64,000 nt of DNA from Trichoplax sp. H2 (GCA_003344405.1 NOWV01000050.1:1-64000); one strand, 5' to 3'. Counted from the first letter of the stretch, positions 36,799 to 49,959 are shown. Notes: generated by a model not told the origin, from the letters alone. Translations and numbers: made by a program.

Positions 36799-39700
36799 TT
36801 AATCCCAATCATCGGAATTAGTATCAGAATCTTCCGAATCGGTTGCTAAAAAATAAATTAAATAGCAACGCGTTACATCTTACATTTGAAATGTTGTCAT
36901 AAAAGTAATTTTACGACACTGAAGTTGACTATGCTAAGCCATTTTCTACCTGTTACTCGATCGTTTATCTTTGCTAATTCTATTTGCAGGGCTCCTAGGA
37001 TACCGGTTTCTTTGACCGGAGGAAGGGGATCTTTCTGATCCATATCGACCTATTAACCATATCATCATTATCTTAATGATGCTAGCAGTAAACGATCATA
37101 TAGTGTGTATTCATACAAAATGAAAGATAAACAGTTACGTACTTTCTTCAAAGTTATTCCACTGCGTATACTGTCCAGTAAGTTATTTGATATACGCGAA
37201 GACGATGGTCTTACGTCAGCTTTATCAGCTGGTTCGGTTTTTCTAAGATTGACTCCGGATTGGATTTGATCGAGGAACGAGCCCGGACCAGGTTTTACAG
37301 CTGGAGTGGTCGCAGGTAGTCTATTTTGTGTCGATGAAGGAGTAGAATCTACTAATGGACCAGGAGGAGGTGGCGGAGGCGGTGGAGGAATAGAAGCTGA
37401 TGGAGGAATAGGAGCTGGTGGAGGAATAGGAGCTGATGGAGCAACTGATGGAGCAACTGGATGTATTGGAGGGGGTGAAAATGATGGAGCAGTTGCAGGT
37501 TGAACAGATACCGGAGGTGGTGGAGGAACTGTAAATGGTGACTTTAGAGGTTTTGCAACAGGTGACGGTCCAGATTGAGGAGAAGGAATGGATGGACGTT
37601 TAGGGTGAGATGGAGGAAGTGGAGGAGGCTCTTTAGTTGGTGCAGGGCGTGAAGGATAATGGCCTGGTGGAGTAGTCGTTGGGATTGGCGGTGGTGGTCG
37701 CGATACTGATATAGGACGTGGAGGTGGACGAGAAGGACGTGATGGAACAGGCTGAGGTGGTTTCTTTGATGGTGCACTAGGAGGTCCACTAGAAGGTACG
37801 CTAGGAGGTATACTAGGAGGTTGTGCTATAGAGGAAATAGGACATTCAAATACAACATTATCCACAGTATATGGACGATTAGGGTATTTTAAGCAAATTA
37901 TTTTACCGCGTTGGCCTTGTATTTGTGATTTTAATTCTCGTGTTGCTTGTTCGAGACCACCATGTGCTTCAACAACAGTTTGTACAACCTTGAGTGTTGC
38001 TGCGTCATTGAGTTGTGCACCAGTTAGGCCAATGGTAGAAAATAAATCTTTCCATTCGTCTGTTACTTTGCTAATCTGTAAGATTGATAAGACAGTTTAC
38101 TTCATTAGTGATTGTTTTACATTATATCATTATTCCATTCAAGAAGCAAACCATTTCATTTGGATACTACAACTTACAAAAGATCCTGTATCTTTGTCCC
38201 ATCCAAGATGTTCTACGTGCCTATGTAAGCCCATACGTAGTGCAATATTATCATTTATGATAAATAATCGAATACTACTAGTAAACTGTTACAAATTGAA
38301 ATAATGTCTAGTTCTGCAACAGTAGTATCGCAAAATAGGGTACTAACCTAAAATCTGTTGGTCCTGATATATCTAATTTTGAAATTCTTCTTGGGCCTTT
38401 ATCTTTTTTCTTTGTAGGCTTTTCCTTTGCTGACTTGCTAGAGTTCTCGTTGGTGATGACGGCATTCTTGCTTGATTTCTGACTATTCTGTTGTTGTTGC
38501 TGTCGTTTTTGCTGTTGTTGCTTGACTTTAGTATTGGTGATTAAATTAAATAATATGTTTTTACACATTTTAAAAACGCATGTTGCTTTTCAAATGATTC
38601 ACAACACCTGGCTAACTAATTCAGTATACGGCAGTATAAAATTATTGACTCCATCATTATAGAATGTATTATCTGAATTCGTTTCCAGTAACTATCTCAA
38701 TATATGGCATGTTTAGTTGTTATGGTAGACTCCTTCGACTATTCTTTCTATTGTACTATATACAATATTACTAATAAATTATGACGTTAACTTTGTGTAT
38801 TATTTTCACTCACTTTCTTTTTTCTCTTTTCTAGATCTTAACTTTTCAGTTAAGATATTATAGAATTGTGTAGCTTCATTCACATCAGCAAAATTAAATC
38901 CTGCCACGCAATCCTACAAGATAGAATATTTCAGTGACAATCATATTCGATAACACAGATGAATAATAATTTATTAGAATGAATCTTGTTGGCATTTTGC
39001 TAGTAATCTCAAGCCAGATTGAGTTTTGTATAAACAAGCAAGAACAAATTTGCTAAGTCTTACATGAGCTTGAAATGTGTGAAAGTAATTCTTTGTTTTC
39101 TTGTATTCGAAATTATAGTAGAGTTCTTGCTCCCAGAGTAGAGCTTTATCCTTGAAGGTAATTTTCAACACGTTAATGAGTTATAGTGATTTATAAGAGC
39201 TATTTATCCACTCTACACATATTATAACATGATGGCAATAACGTAATAAGAACGTAAGCAAATGAAATAGCCCTGTGTATAGTGTTGATACAGGCAGAAA
39301 ACTGAGTAAAGGATGTATTAAAAATAATTGCCAATCATTAGCTATCATTATCTTTAGGGAAATGAACTTGATAGGTAATCCTGTTGCTGTCTAATTTCTA
39401 TTTTTGCAATTTCATCCCCCCCCCCTCTCCGCAATTTTCGATGGTAATTACTCTATCATCATGGTATAGAAATAGACAATATTGTGATAAGACACGATGG
39501 CTATTTTAAAGTGGTACGCTTACTTTAACGTTGAAGACACGCAGAAAATAAGATCGCAATGCACTATCCTTTACAAAGCAAAGCACGCCAGTGCATTTTT
39601 TAATCCATGCGTGTGAATTTGAGTGAGCCAGTTGAACTTGAACGACGGTAGTGGCTAATGTCTAGAATAATAAATAAAAAAAAATAATGTTATTATCGAA

Positions 39701-40640
39701 TACTTGATTCTTCTGGTCGCTGCCCTGCATTGACATTAAATTGAGCTATTTCCTTTGGATCATATTTGATTTTCAAGCAAGAAAGCAATACAAGTATACA
39801 GTCTAATGTGATGTCCATTGTACTACCATATAAAACTATCCATCTCACTATTCAATGTTGGATGCGATTGAAAAAGTAAAGAAATAGCATCCATGGCAGC
39901 AATCAAGACCATTGAGTCCCCCTGATAGGAGGATGGATTAGCATCGCTAGCTATAGTAAATCATGCTCATGCATCAACTGTCGATTGGAGTTTATCCATG
40001 GTAAGAAAAACAGACGATCGTAGTGTTGTAAGATGACATCCAGACTTGTAATTCCTTTACTGATGTTGTAATGCATAAAGAAATTGGAAATGAGAACGAT
40101 TTTGAACTACTATGGTTGATCTACTGATGATGAAAATTGGTTAAAGAGGCTAGTAGTCTACGCCTCCATTTTCTACTGTTGTGGTAGAGTACTGTCTATG
40201 GTAGAAAGGAAATGTCGCACACACACGTACCAACAATACAGACTATAGACTGGCGGCTACAAGTTCGAAAGGACAACATGAACACTGTCTATCCGTTGTA
40301 CTGGAACTATTTAACCTTAAAATGAACAACTCTATCCATGGACACATCAATCTAATCGACAAGCCAATTGTATGGGATCGCTAACTTGACATTTTGAACT
40401 ATTTTGACTATCATCATTACAACTTTGATGGGATCTTTTCCACCCTTTGCCCCAGTTGCATTCTACAGCGACAACTAGTAGGTCTGTGTTTGCGTTGAAT
40501 CAATCGATGCCATCATCTATGCTGATCATTACCGAGCATTTCTTGGCAGCCAATAAGTTAAATATAATCTTATTCTCTTCTGGTGATAGAATCTTAGATG
40601 AGGCATTCCTATTTGCTGGATTAGAGGATTGAGTAGTCAT
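36799..40640 (-). CDS. WASL: WASP-family actin nucleation-promoting factor, paralogue B (two WH2, N-WASP-like)
   Basis: Exons, 5' to 3': 40533-40640, 39524-39661, 39064-39150, 38814-38913, 38348-38525, 38178-38220, 37907-38075, 37143-37825, 36950-37049, 36799-36845; all phases agree, 550 residues. WH1 domain: exons 1-4 (TLATTVVQVQLAHS, KKCTGVLCFVKD, SYFLRVF, LLWEQELY, FHTFQAH, GFNFAD). A glutamine- and lysine-rich linker leads to the CRIB (ISKLDISGPTDF, HVEHLGWDKDTGS), then the autoinhibitory helix. A long proline-rich segment is followed by two WH2 motifs (FLDQIQSGVNLRK, LLDSIRSGITLKK), a central helix (ILGALQIELAKIND) and an acidic tail ending SDDWD. Two WH2 motifs is the N-WASP arrangement; paralogue A has one. 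Intron positions and several exon lengths (138, 87, 43, 100) equal those of paralogue A. The 81-nt intron 37826-37906 has no stop and could be retained in frame. Confidence 0.94.
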
Positions 40641-42616
40641 CTCAGCATGTTTTCTTCAGGCAAATCTTCAATCGCTTCCAATAAACATCATCGAAATGAG
40701 ATCAATCGCCAATCTCGTTGATTCGCTGCCCTACTCAAGTACAGTATGCGCGTGTCTACAGGGGAGTACGATCGTACCGTGGTGTCAACCTACTCCTGCT
40801 GACGTTAGCTTTGACCTGATTGACAGTAGTCTACTGTATGGTACTGGGCGTACGTCGATCGTAGGTGTACTGGTACACTAGTACAGTACCAGTACTTGGT
40901 ATTATAGTAATACCCATAAAGTGGCTTTGTATGCACTTGCATGGATGCCTTCGTGGTGTCGACCAAACCGACCATTCTAATTTTCGCTTCTTTTCATAGA
41001 CGCTCCTGTAAAGAGAGTCTACTGTACCAAACAGGTCGACATCCACTATGTATTGGACTAGTCCTTACTCATGCCCGATCACTTGCCTACGGACGTCTGT
41101 CCGAGCATCGTGCCGTAAGGTGGACCCGCCCATACTCTAGCCACTACAGTCTACAGTACTGCACTATACAGTGTACAGTGCACAGTACTGCCTACGGGTG
41201 CATGAATGCACTTGGAAATCACGTGACCTTTCGATGGCAGAACCTATTACGTCATCGCTTCCTGCTTCGATGAAACTTTCCATCTTCGCTTTCCAGTCCT
41301 TGCTGGCCATTTCGCTGTCATCCAGGACTCAGAATCCAGTTCTTGATGTGCTTTACTGCTTTACTTCAGTAAACACACCCGATGGCACTGGAGTCAGTTT
41401 GCAGGGCAAACTTTTGCATCATTTGGTTTGAAAGGGTTCTTCATTTGTTTCAAAGTATGGACTGCCCATGCAGTTCTAATCCAAGGGTTGACTGATACAC
41501 TTGCATCATTTTCTACAAACACACGGCGAGCAGGGATGGGTTGGAATGTTGGAATTACTTTTTTTTGCTGTATTGAAAACACAAAAGCATCATTTTACAG
41601 GGAAATAGCAATGCTAGAAGGCTAGTTGAGTTCAATTCGATCAAGAAAAAGGCAAATAGGATAGGGTCTCTTCATCGACTGCTTTGACTGATCCATGCGC
41701 ATGGTGCATGTTTGTAGCATTTTATTCATCATGAATTCATAGTACAGTCCAATTAAGTGGAGACAAATGAATACATTGGTCAATGAACGTCATGAAAAGC
41801 TCTATACTGCATGCTATTCATGGATACTAGTCAGGATACAATAAATTGTTCTATTTCCCTAGAAATTAATCTACAATCAAAATGTAACGAGCGCTATAGG
41901 CAGATGCAGCTCTACAGAAGAGCATTGCTGATCATGGCATTCTGTCGATTTATAGTATGGTATAACGTCTACAAGATGTCCATTCGGCATACAGCTACGA
42001 GTTAGACATTGGTACTAATAATAATTATTATAATTGTATATAACATATACAGTATATATTGGCAGTAGTAGAGTCAAGTTGTGCCCAAGCATAACAAATA
42101 CAAAGTGACTGCATACTTTTACTCATTAGTCATCACCACAAATTGTTTTTCATAATTTCATACGGCGTAACCGAGCCCCAAAATTACTCTTTCATTTAAC
42201 GCATGGACTCATTCCAAATTCCAAAGTGCAGTACTGTACAGTAAGTGTTAAGATGCGTTGCAGCCAATGTTGCTCATCGATAGTTATGATACATTGCGCT
42301 CGCATATTACTGCCTATTTTCGACCCAACCGACTATCATAATACGTAGCTATCCACATTATCCATCGAATTTTCGATGCAGTCCATCGGTGGTAGCTGAG
42401 CAAGGGTGAGAACCGAAAATCATGCCCAGTTTAGAAGTGCTGCTAAAAGATATCTGTACTGCACTCTAAAGTTAGTATTCAAGCAATCTTAGCTGGATCT
42501 CAGTGATAATTATAATTAGATTACCACCAAGTTGGAAAGGAGTTGTACGAGTTCTTGAAAAGCACTGTGCAAAATTAGTGGCACCTTGTTCACTTTCTTT
42601 CTTAACAGCCATCAGG
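40641..42616. other. WASP-B 5' flank, GC-richer, no gene called
   Basis: Bases about 40700-41600 are richer in G+C and dense in palindromic gtac/tacagta words (for example 41146-41192). Open frames occur on both strands (such as 40941-41273 plus, 110 codons) but overlap each other with no family motif. I read it as upstream regulatory or composition-biased DNA. Confidence 0.4.
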
Positions 42617-44060
42617 GGCATAATTTATAAGCTCGGAAACTTAAGTGAGCAGTAATAAATACACTTTGCAAGTAATAGAGGCCTGTGGTAGAGTGCTTCC
42701 CAAATAAAAAATTGATATTTCAGGAGACACGATTCATAACCTGGCAAGCTTAGTGTGCAGCAGCTGCACTCAGTATTGGTCTGTGATAAAGTAACTCCAA
42801 ACAAGAAATTTAAATTTTAAGAGACGTGATTCATAGGCTCCAAAACTTGGTGTGCAGTGGGTGCACTTAGTGTAGACCTGTAATAAAGTGCCTCCGAAGC
42901 AAGAAATTCAACTTTCAAGAGACACGATTCATAAGCTCGGAAATCTAGTGTATAGTAGGTGTACTTTGTATAGACCTGCTATAAAGTACCTCTAAAACAA
43001 GAAATTCAAATTTCAAGAGACACGATTCATAAGCTCGGAAATCTAGTGTACAGTAGGTGTACTTAGTATACTGTAGACCTGCAATAAAGTACCTCTAAAA
43101 CTAGAAATTCAAATTTCAAGAGACACGATTCATAAGCTCGGAAATTTAGTGTGCAGTAGGTGTACTTTGTATAGACCTGCAATAAAGTACCTCTAAATAA
43201 AACAAGAAATTCAACTTTCAAAAGACACGATTCATACAGTAAGCTCGCAAACTTGGTGTACAGTAGGTATACTTTGTATAGACATGCAATAAAGTACCTC
43301 TAAAGCAAGAAATTCAAATTTCAAGAGACACAATTCATAAGTTCGGAAACTTAATGTGCAGCTAAAACAAGAAATTAAAATCCGTGAGACACGGCTCATA
43401 AGCTCGAAAACTTAGTGTGCAGTAGGTGCACCGAGTGCAGACCAGTCAAGAAGGTGTCTCTAAAACAAAAAGTCAAAATTTTAACAGACACGATTCATAA
43501 GCTGGGAAGCTTAGTGTGCAGTAGCTGCACTCAGTATTGGTCTGTAATAAGGCACCTCCAAACAAGAAATTTAAATTTTAAGAGACGTGATTTATAAGCT
43601 CGAAAACTTGGTGTGCAGTAGGTGTACTTAGTGTAGACCTGTAATAAAGTACCTCCGAAGCAAGAAATTCAACTTTCAAGAGACACGATTCATAAGCTCG
43701 GAAATTTAGTGTGCAGTAGGTGTACTTTGTATAGACCTGCAGTAAAGTACTTCTAAAACAAGAAATACAAATTTCAAGAGACACGATTCATAAGCTCGGA
43801 AACTTGATGAGCAGTAGGTGCAAATAGTATAGGCCTATAATAAAAGTACCTCTAAAACAAGAAATTAAAATCCCGTGAGACGCGGTTCATAAGCTCGAAA
43901 ACTTGGTGTGCAGTAGGCGCACCTAGTGTAGACCTGTCAAGAAAGTGTCTCTAAAACAAAAAGTCAGAATTTTAACAGATATGATTCATAAGCTTGAAAA
44001 ACTTGGTTTGCAATAGGCGCAATTAATATAGAATTGTGATAAACTATCTCTAAAACAAAA
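42617..44060. repeat. Minisatellite, about 15 units of ~100 bp, with higher-order structure
   Basis: The core is cacgattcataagctcgg, a gtgcagtaggtgcactta-type palindrome, tagacctgcaataaagta and cctctaaaacaagaaatt. Cores start near 42925, 43023, 43126, 43228, 43331, 43392, 43491, 43587, 43686, 43784, 43883 and 43981, so the period is 97-103 bp with one 61-bp truncated unit at 43331-43392. A pair of units at about 42733-42925 is closer to the pair at about 43491-43686 than to its neighbours. Likewise 43365-43500 matches 43856-43990. Confidence 0.93.
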
Positions 44061-46099
44061 TGATAAGGCCACTAATTTCTCGTCAAACCTCACTTTATTA
44101 TATACTGTAAAGCAGTCTATTACTGTATATAATTGCAATTATGAAGGACTATCTACAGGGTATCTACATCGAAACGAGTCATGTATTGCGTTAAGATCCC
44201 TAGGAAATGACAGTTGCCTTTGCATACTGCCTTTAACACCGATGATATTTTTAAGTGTAGATAGACTTTTAAGCAACATCATGGACTACAAGAAATGATA
44301 GCTAGTCTAATTTCAACAGTAGTTGTCCATGGTAACATGCATACTGCGCCTACTACTGGCGTACAGTTGCATTAGATCATAATATTAGCTTCTTCCTTTC
44401 TGTGCCTATTATAATGATCCATTTGCAATGGTAAACACCCTCCCATCGTTAGCCTAGGCTACCATGATTTAAAATTTTTAATTGTTCTCATTAATTTGAC
44501 ATCTATTCTCTTGATGCAAATGACTTTAACAGGACTATAGTGGCGATACTGGGGCGTTGCATTCGACAATTTTGCACGATTCTATATTTGAGAGGAGATT
44601 GCTTCCATTCTCTATGCAAGCATCAATCTAATCCAAAAGCATACGTTAAGGTTAAGGTAATCCAGTCAAGTTGAAAGAATCATGTTATGGTATCCATTCC
44701 ACCCATGTTAGATGGACTCTTATTGAAACAGTTGCCATTCTTTCTCATCCGTCAAACGTCTAGAATAGAATCGTAATGTAAGTCGTTACTGTTGATTGTA
44801 TTGATTTTCGTTTATTTTGATGTAAAAGTTTGTAAGAAGAAATGTCCATGACGGATATTATTGGATGATGTTTTCAATATTGATACGACATGATTGATGA
44901 TGATTGTAGAAAAGGAATAGCCTTCAACTCAGTACTTTCTCATAGATCGTATACTGTAAAGCATATCAAGCGATAGATTGGCACCTTTTCTTGACCATCT
45001 CCTTTCTGTCTAATGTCGCTCTCTTTAGTCAGCGTTAATGGAAGGCAGGATTAGTAGTACACTTTTGATCACAAATCAATCGACCGGGACTAGTGAATAA
45101 AATCATATAAATCTACAAGTCATTTTTCGACGCTATTATAGGAGTACAGTAGACACCCTATTGAATTTTGTACAATTATTATTTTTTAGTTAGCAGAAGT
45201 AGTCTAGTGTTGATTAGAGTAGTCGATGGTGTTGATCACTCGGCTCCAAGTCACGTAGAACATAGTCCATTCCTAGCGTTTCCAATAGAGGGAAAAAAGG
45301 ATTCATTGGACTTTTCATTTCCTTTCGTTAATTAAACTTGTCAGTCTGAAGAAACGATCTAATATTACCTTGCCAATCCGACAGTATTGATAACAGGTAA
45401 ACTGAAAATTGGACTGTCAGTCTAGAGCCATTAATCCATTTTTTATTCATAACAGAAAGGTGACGATAATACATTAACGCTAGTTTAGTACAATCGGCAT
45501 CTACCGTATTCAAGAATTTTTCAATTTGTCATTCCATCGGCACTCTTTTTAATGTCGATATGATCATGTAGTCCACATTTATACGACCATTTCAACTCCA
45601 GCAACACAATCAAATTGGGCATTTTCAAGCAGTTCTGTTACAGTTTATATTACCCAGGCTGAATTTGTATAATTATTTATTCTTATTTTCTATTCATGTA
45701 GCAATTTATTTGTTATCGGCCCATGAACACAATATGTTATTTACGTTGTACAACAGTGAACTAGAAGTAAATCTACGTTTATCACTTCATCTACTTCTGT
45801 ATGCTGCTATCGTTAACAGTGAACGGTTAAGCAATGGCAAGAATGATTGGACGCGTACATTATTTCGAGATGGACAGTCATAGATTGTAATATTGGTAGA
45901 ATTGTAATTGAATATCCTTGACTACTTTAGATAACGGATTCCGTTGAACGAAACAACAACATTTGGCCAAAACGACCATGGATTCTCATTCGTAAGTCAC
46001 TTATTTCGCTACAAAACTATAATAACAGTGATGAGTCATTTTATTAGCATAGAAAATAACAACCAAGACCAAATTCGATCCTGGTTTGTCCGTTCTGAC
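44061..46099. other. Intergenic, nothing recognised
   Basis: Short open frames only (45328-45513 minus, 45665-45883 plus), with no motif or exon support. Confidence 0.5.
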
Positions 46100-46890
46100 A
46101 ATGAAATAGGATGAGGATAGTTATCATCATCATCAGTCTTTACGAAAAGCGCTAAAACATGTTTGTGCATTTCTTGATTCGTCCCTTGTGACATATGTAT
46201 AGAAATTATGATCTCTCGTATTTCTGCCATCGTGGAAATCATCTTCATTATTAGTCTTAACCAAGAGCACTGGGACTGTTAATCCATGTCTCATTAGTCT
46301 GTTACGATATATGAATAATGTTCGATCGTTGTCGTCATCGCAATCATCTTTATTAGTCTTAACTAAGAGCATGATGAGTCCATCCAATGATCTATCGTTG
46401 TCAACATCGTCATCTTTAAAGGTTAAATCAACCAAGAGCACTAGAACATGTTGATAGTTTTCTATTAGTCCGTTGTGATATAGGTATCATGATCTATCGC
46501 TGCCATCGTAGTAATCATCTTCATTAGACCAAGTTAATCGATTTATTATTAGGCAGCTACAACATCGTATCATGATCGATCGTTGTCATCATCGCAATCC
46601 TCTTCCTTAGAACAGCTTGATAGGTTTTTTAATTAGTCAGTTACGACATGTGTATAATGATCGATCATTGTCATCATTAGTCAAAAGTCTTAGCCAAGAG
46701 TACTGGATATTAATTTAGTCTTTACCAACAACGCTAGAACATGTTAATGAGTTTTTTTGTTAGTCAGTAGCGACAGAGAGTAATGAATCGATCATGGTCA
46801 TCATCATTCGTCTTAGCCAAGGACCCTGCAACAAGTTCATAAGTTTCTTATTAGTCAGAAGTGACTTAGAATGGTCTATCGTTGTCATCA
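46100..46890. repeat. Imperfect tandem repeats, ~100 bp
   Basis: The phrases gttgtcatcatcgcaatc, cattagtcttaaccaagagcac and aacatgttgatgagttt recur at 46110-46160, 46230-46275, 46330-46380, 46400-46445, 46660-46745 and 46790-46830. The minus-strand frames here read Asp-rich repeats (LLVKTN followed by D-rich runs) and are by-products of the array. Confidence 0.75.
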
Positions 46891-47079
46891 TGGGTTATTG
46901 AATTGAGTCTAATTTCAATTATATTCGTATGATAATTTTACGCCGACTGCTTTTACAATATTCAGAACGATGATTAATAGCTATAGTTGGTAGAAAAATG
47001 TACATCCACTGCTCATGGCAGGCTACTTCGATTAATGAAGAAGGCATTTCTAGAATAATTTCAGCTACTGTCGGCTCCC

Positions 47080-48860
47080 CTTCAAAAAATAACAATTAGT
47101 AAGGGAATTGATAAACTATTCAATGATGATTAATTATTCGATCGCCTTAATCATCATAATTAGTTTTAAGGATAAATGCTGAAAAACAGTTCGTTTGCTA
47201 CTTATTAGATAGCCGAAATCAGCGATTATTGATTTAGAATCCACAGTAGAGCAATTTGATAGCTGCTAGTTTGCCATCTTGACGTAAAAGACAATATCAT
47301 TACTAATTGCTAATAGATAGTCAATATTAGAAAAACAAGCTGATCCGTAGTTCGATTCAGTAAAACTTTTCAAGGATTACAGTTGCTGTTTACCAAGAAA
47401 GAAAGAACCAGCAAAGGACTTGAAAAACGACCAGAAAAAATGATCCAAAAGCTATTCAATCGTTTTAATCATAACAATTAATCTAGCGATTATTCTAATT
47501 TCTCTACTATGAAAGAAACAATCAGTAAAAAAATTTGAAAAACTTGAGCAAAATAAATGATTGATCAGTTATTGAATCGTTCTCATCCTCATCATTAGTC
47601 TTAACGAAGAACACTGAAACATGGAACTTGTTTAGTTGTAATTAGCAATTATTTTACTGTAGTACGAGTAACATAATTTTGTGCCTACTCACTTGCCCTA
47701 TTATTACAATACTATTAAGAATAATTGCTAATAAACAGTAAACCGCTAGAAAAACACACATTAATTACTCATCACCAACTAGTTTGATCCAACAAACAAT
47801 TCAAAGACACATTTTAGTTGTTCTTTACCAAGAAAGAAACAATCAGTAAACTAAGTTGGAAAAAAAAGATCGTTCCTATTCGATCGTTTTAATCTTAGCC
47901 TTAACCAAGAATGCTGAAACTTCAAATTTATTCCATTGTGATCAGCGATTATTTTTCAATTCAATAATTTGAGCAATTTTATGCCTACTCATCTCTCTGA
48001 AGTCAGCGTAATTATTCATAATTCATTGCTAATCGACAGTTAAACTGGTAGAAAAATACCCATCAAGAATTTACAACAAACTACAGTAGTTTGATTCAGT
48101 AAATATTTCAAGAATGATTTCAGTTGCTATCTGCTAAGAAAGAAAGAATCAGAGAAAATGACTCGAAAAAATTTTACCCAAATCAAGGATCCATCAGTTA
48201 TTCTAAATCTTAGAGAAGAACGCTGCAACTTTCTTTCTTATTCCATAGTTTATGATCAGTGATTGTCTACCGTACTTTTCACAGCATAACAACTTTATGG
48301 CTAGTCCTTTCGGCGTACCTTCATTTACCTTGATAAACGCATCGGTCCTTCATCAGTAAACGGATAGATACAATAAACATTTCAACGATAATTTGCTATC
48401 TGTAAAAAGAAACAGTTAGTTAAAAAAGGGCTAGTGAACTTTGGCTAAAATACGTAGAAGAAAGTCAATACTAGAATTGATCAACATACAGTGTCATTAT
48501 GATTCCGGATTCTGGCTAATCGATGGCAGACTGATAGAAAAAACTGACTATCCGTAACTGGGATAGAGCCAGTCAATATTTCAGGGATGATTTGCTATTT
48601 ACAAAAAGAAACAACCAGTTAAAAGGGCTTGTAAAGCCTTGTTAAAATAAAATCAATACCATAATTGATCAGTATACAGTGTCATAATGACTAAAAAAGG
48701 GCTTGCAAAACGATATTATTAAAATAAAATCAATACTATAATTGATCAGTATACAGTGGCATGATGACTCAAAAAAGGCTTGCAAAACGCTATTATGAAA
48801 ATAAAATCAATCCTATAATTGATCAGCATATAGTATCATTATTATTACTAGGATTAGTTG
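47080..48860. repeat. Larger interspersed repeat field, ending in a 77-bp tandem repeat
   Basis: A block with gattcagtaaa, tttcaa-gatt, agttgctgttta and aagaaagaaa followed by an ...aatcgttttaatc segment recurs around 47350, 47800, 48090 and, more decayed, 48370 and 48580. At 48644, 48721 and 48798 the unit aaaataaaatcaatac-ataattgatcag repeats with exact 77-bp spacing; an older relative is near 48467. Confidence 0.75.
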
Positions 48861-49164
48861 CGAATCGAAAATAGATTGATAGAAAAAACACATCAGTTGG
48901 CCATCAGCAACTGGATTGATATAGTAAATCAATCGATCAGTATATGCGTCTTTCCAAGTATTCTTATTTCATGACAGAATTGACGTTTCCTCAACCTAAT
49001 GTCCTACCATAGTCGGTTGCTATATACAGTAGTAAGATACCCTCGCTTGAAATGATGACAAATTGATCCAACGGTCTTTCAAATTCGTCGATACACTATG
49101 AAGAAATTGAGCTGCTAACTCGTTGAATTGGGTAGCAATAATTATTTTATAATGCCAATTCATA

Positions 49165-49458
49165 ATGATAATTATTAGAAAATTGAAGGAATCCAAGAAA
49201 GGGCGAATAGACACGCCATTAGTCTACCACAACCCCAAGACTGCAGCGTTAAAGACAGATCCAGGTGAAAGGCTACTCTACACGTTCTATGGTATGGTGT
49301 ACAGGAAAAGTAGAGGGAAGAAGGGATGGGATCAAATTGGAGATACTTTCCTACCGATATCTCTAATCCAGATGAAATCTTCCTTTGAAAATCCGTTTAA
49401 AATTGTTGTCAGCGATCAAAATATTCGCGTAAGTAACATTAACGCTACTTCCATTTGA
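49165..49458 (+). CDS. Isolated open frame of unknown nature
   Basis: 97 codons, lysine- and arginine-rich, with somewhat higher G+C than its surroundings. No domain recognised. It sits inside a repeat-rich intergenic tract with no neighbouring exons that I can join, so it may be chance or an exon of an unseen gene. Confidence 0.2.
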   Translation: MIIIRKLKESKKGRIDTPLVYHNPKTAALKTDPGERLLYTFYGMVYRKSRGKKGWDQIGDTFLPISLIQMKSSFENPFKIVVSDQNIRVSNINATSI

Positions 49459-49959
49459 TCCTTGGATCAAGTCTACAGTTCTACTTGTACCCGATTTCAC
49501 AATGGCTGTGGACCAATCTCCTTGCTTAGTTTTTCTTAAGTAGAATTCTCAATCCAATTTATAAATGATTCAATTCCATCGTGCCACTCTTAAAAGAAAC
49601 GATTGAATCATTCGCTAAATAGCTTGAGAATGATTGATACAGGTCCTATCGACTTCATTCTTGCACTATTTTCATACTGTAAAAGAACACAAAAACGGAT
49701 AAATCATTTTAAGCTAACAAAGATACAACAATTTATTTTGAAACCTAGCTGGTAGATTACCTTGTCTCGACAGAGACCAAAACCAACATCGATAGCGGAT
49801 TTGTACAATGGTTTTCCTATCAAAATACTTTTGGTGCTCGATTCTCCCACGAAAAATTAGCCACTGAGGTATGTTTTAAAAGGAACTGGATAATCCTACA
49901 AGTACAAGTAGGCATCAATGTGATTACTCCAATAATATACGGCAATTTCCTACTCATAC

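Noticed and set aside
37306-37503. Glycine-rich plus-strand frame
   Set aside because: It is the antisense of the polyproline segment of WASP-B.
40941-41273. Plus-strand frame of 110 codons with overlapping frames on both strands
   Set aside because: Several frames are open at once in GC-richer DNA rich in palindromic words; no domain and no exon structure.
46133-46441. Asp-rich minus-strand frame, at first sight like calcium-loop repeats
   Set aside because: The periodicity comes from the DNA tandem repeat; the neighbouring units are out of frame or stopped.
47341-47375. gttcgattc, a possible tRNA T-loop
   Set aside because: No acceptor stem or anticodon arm can be folded around it, and the phrase belongs to a repeat seen again near 48068.
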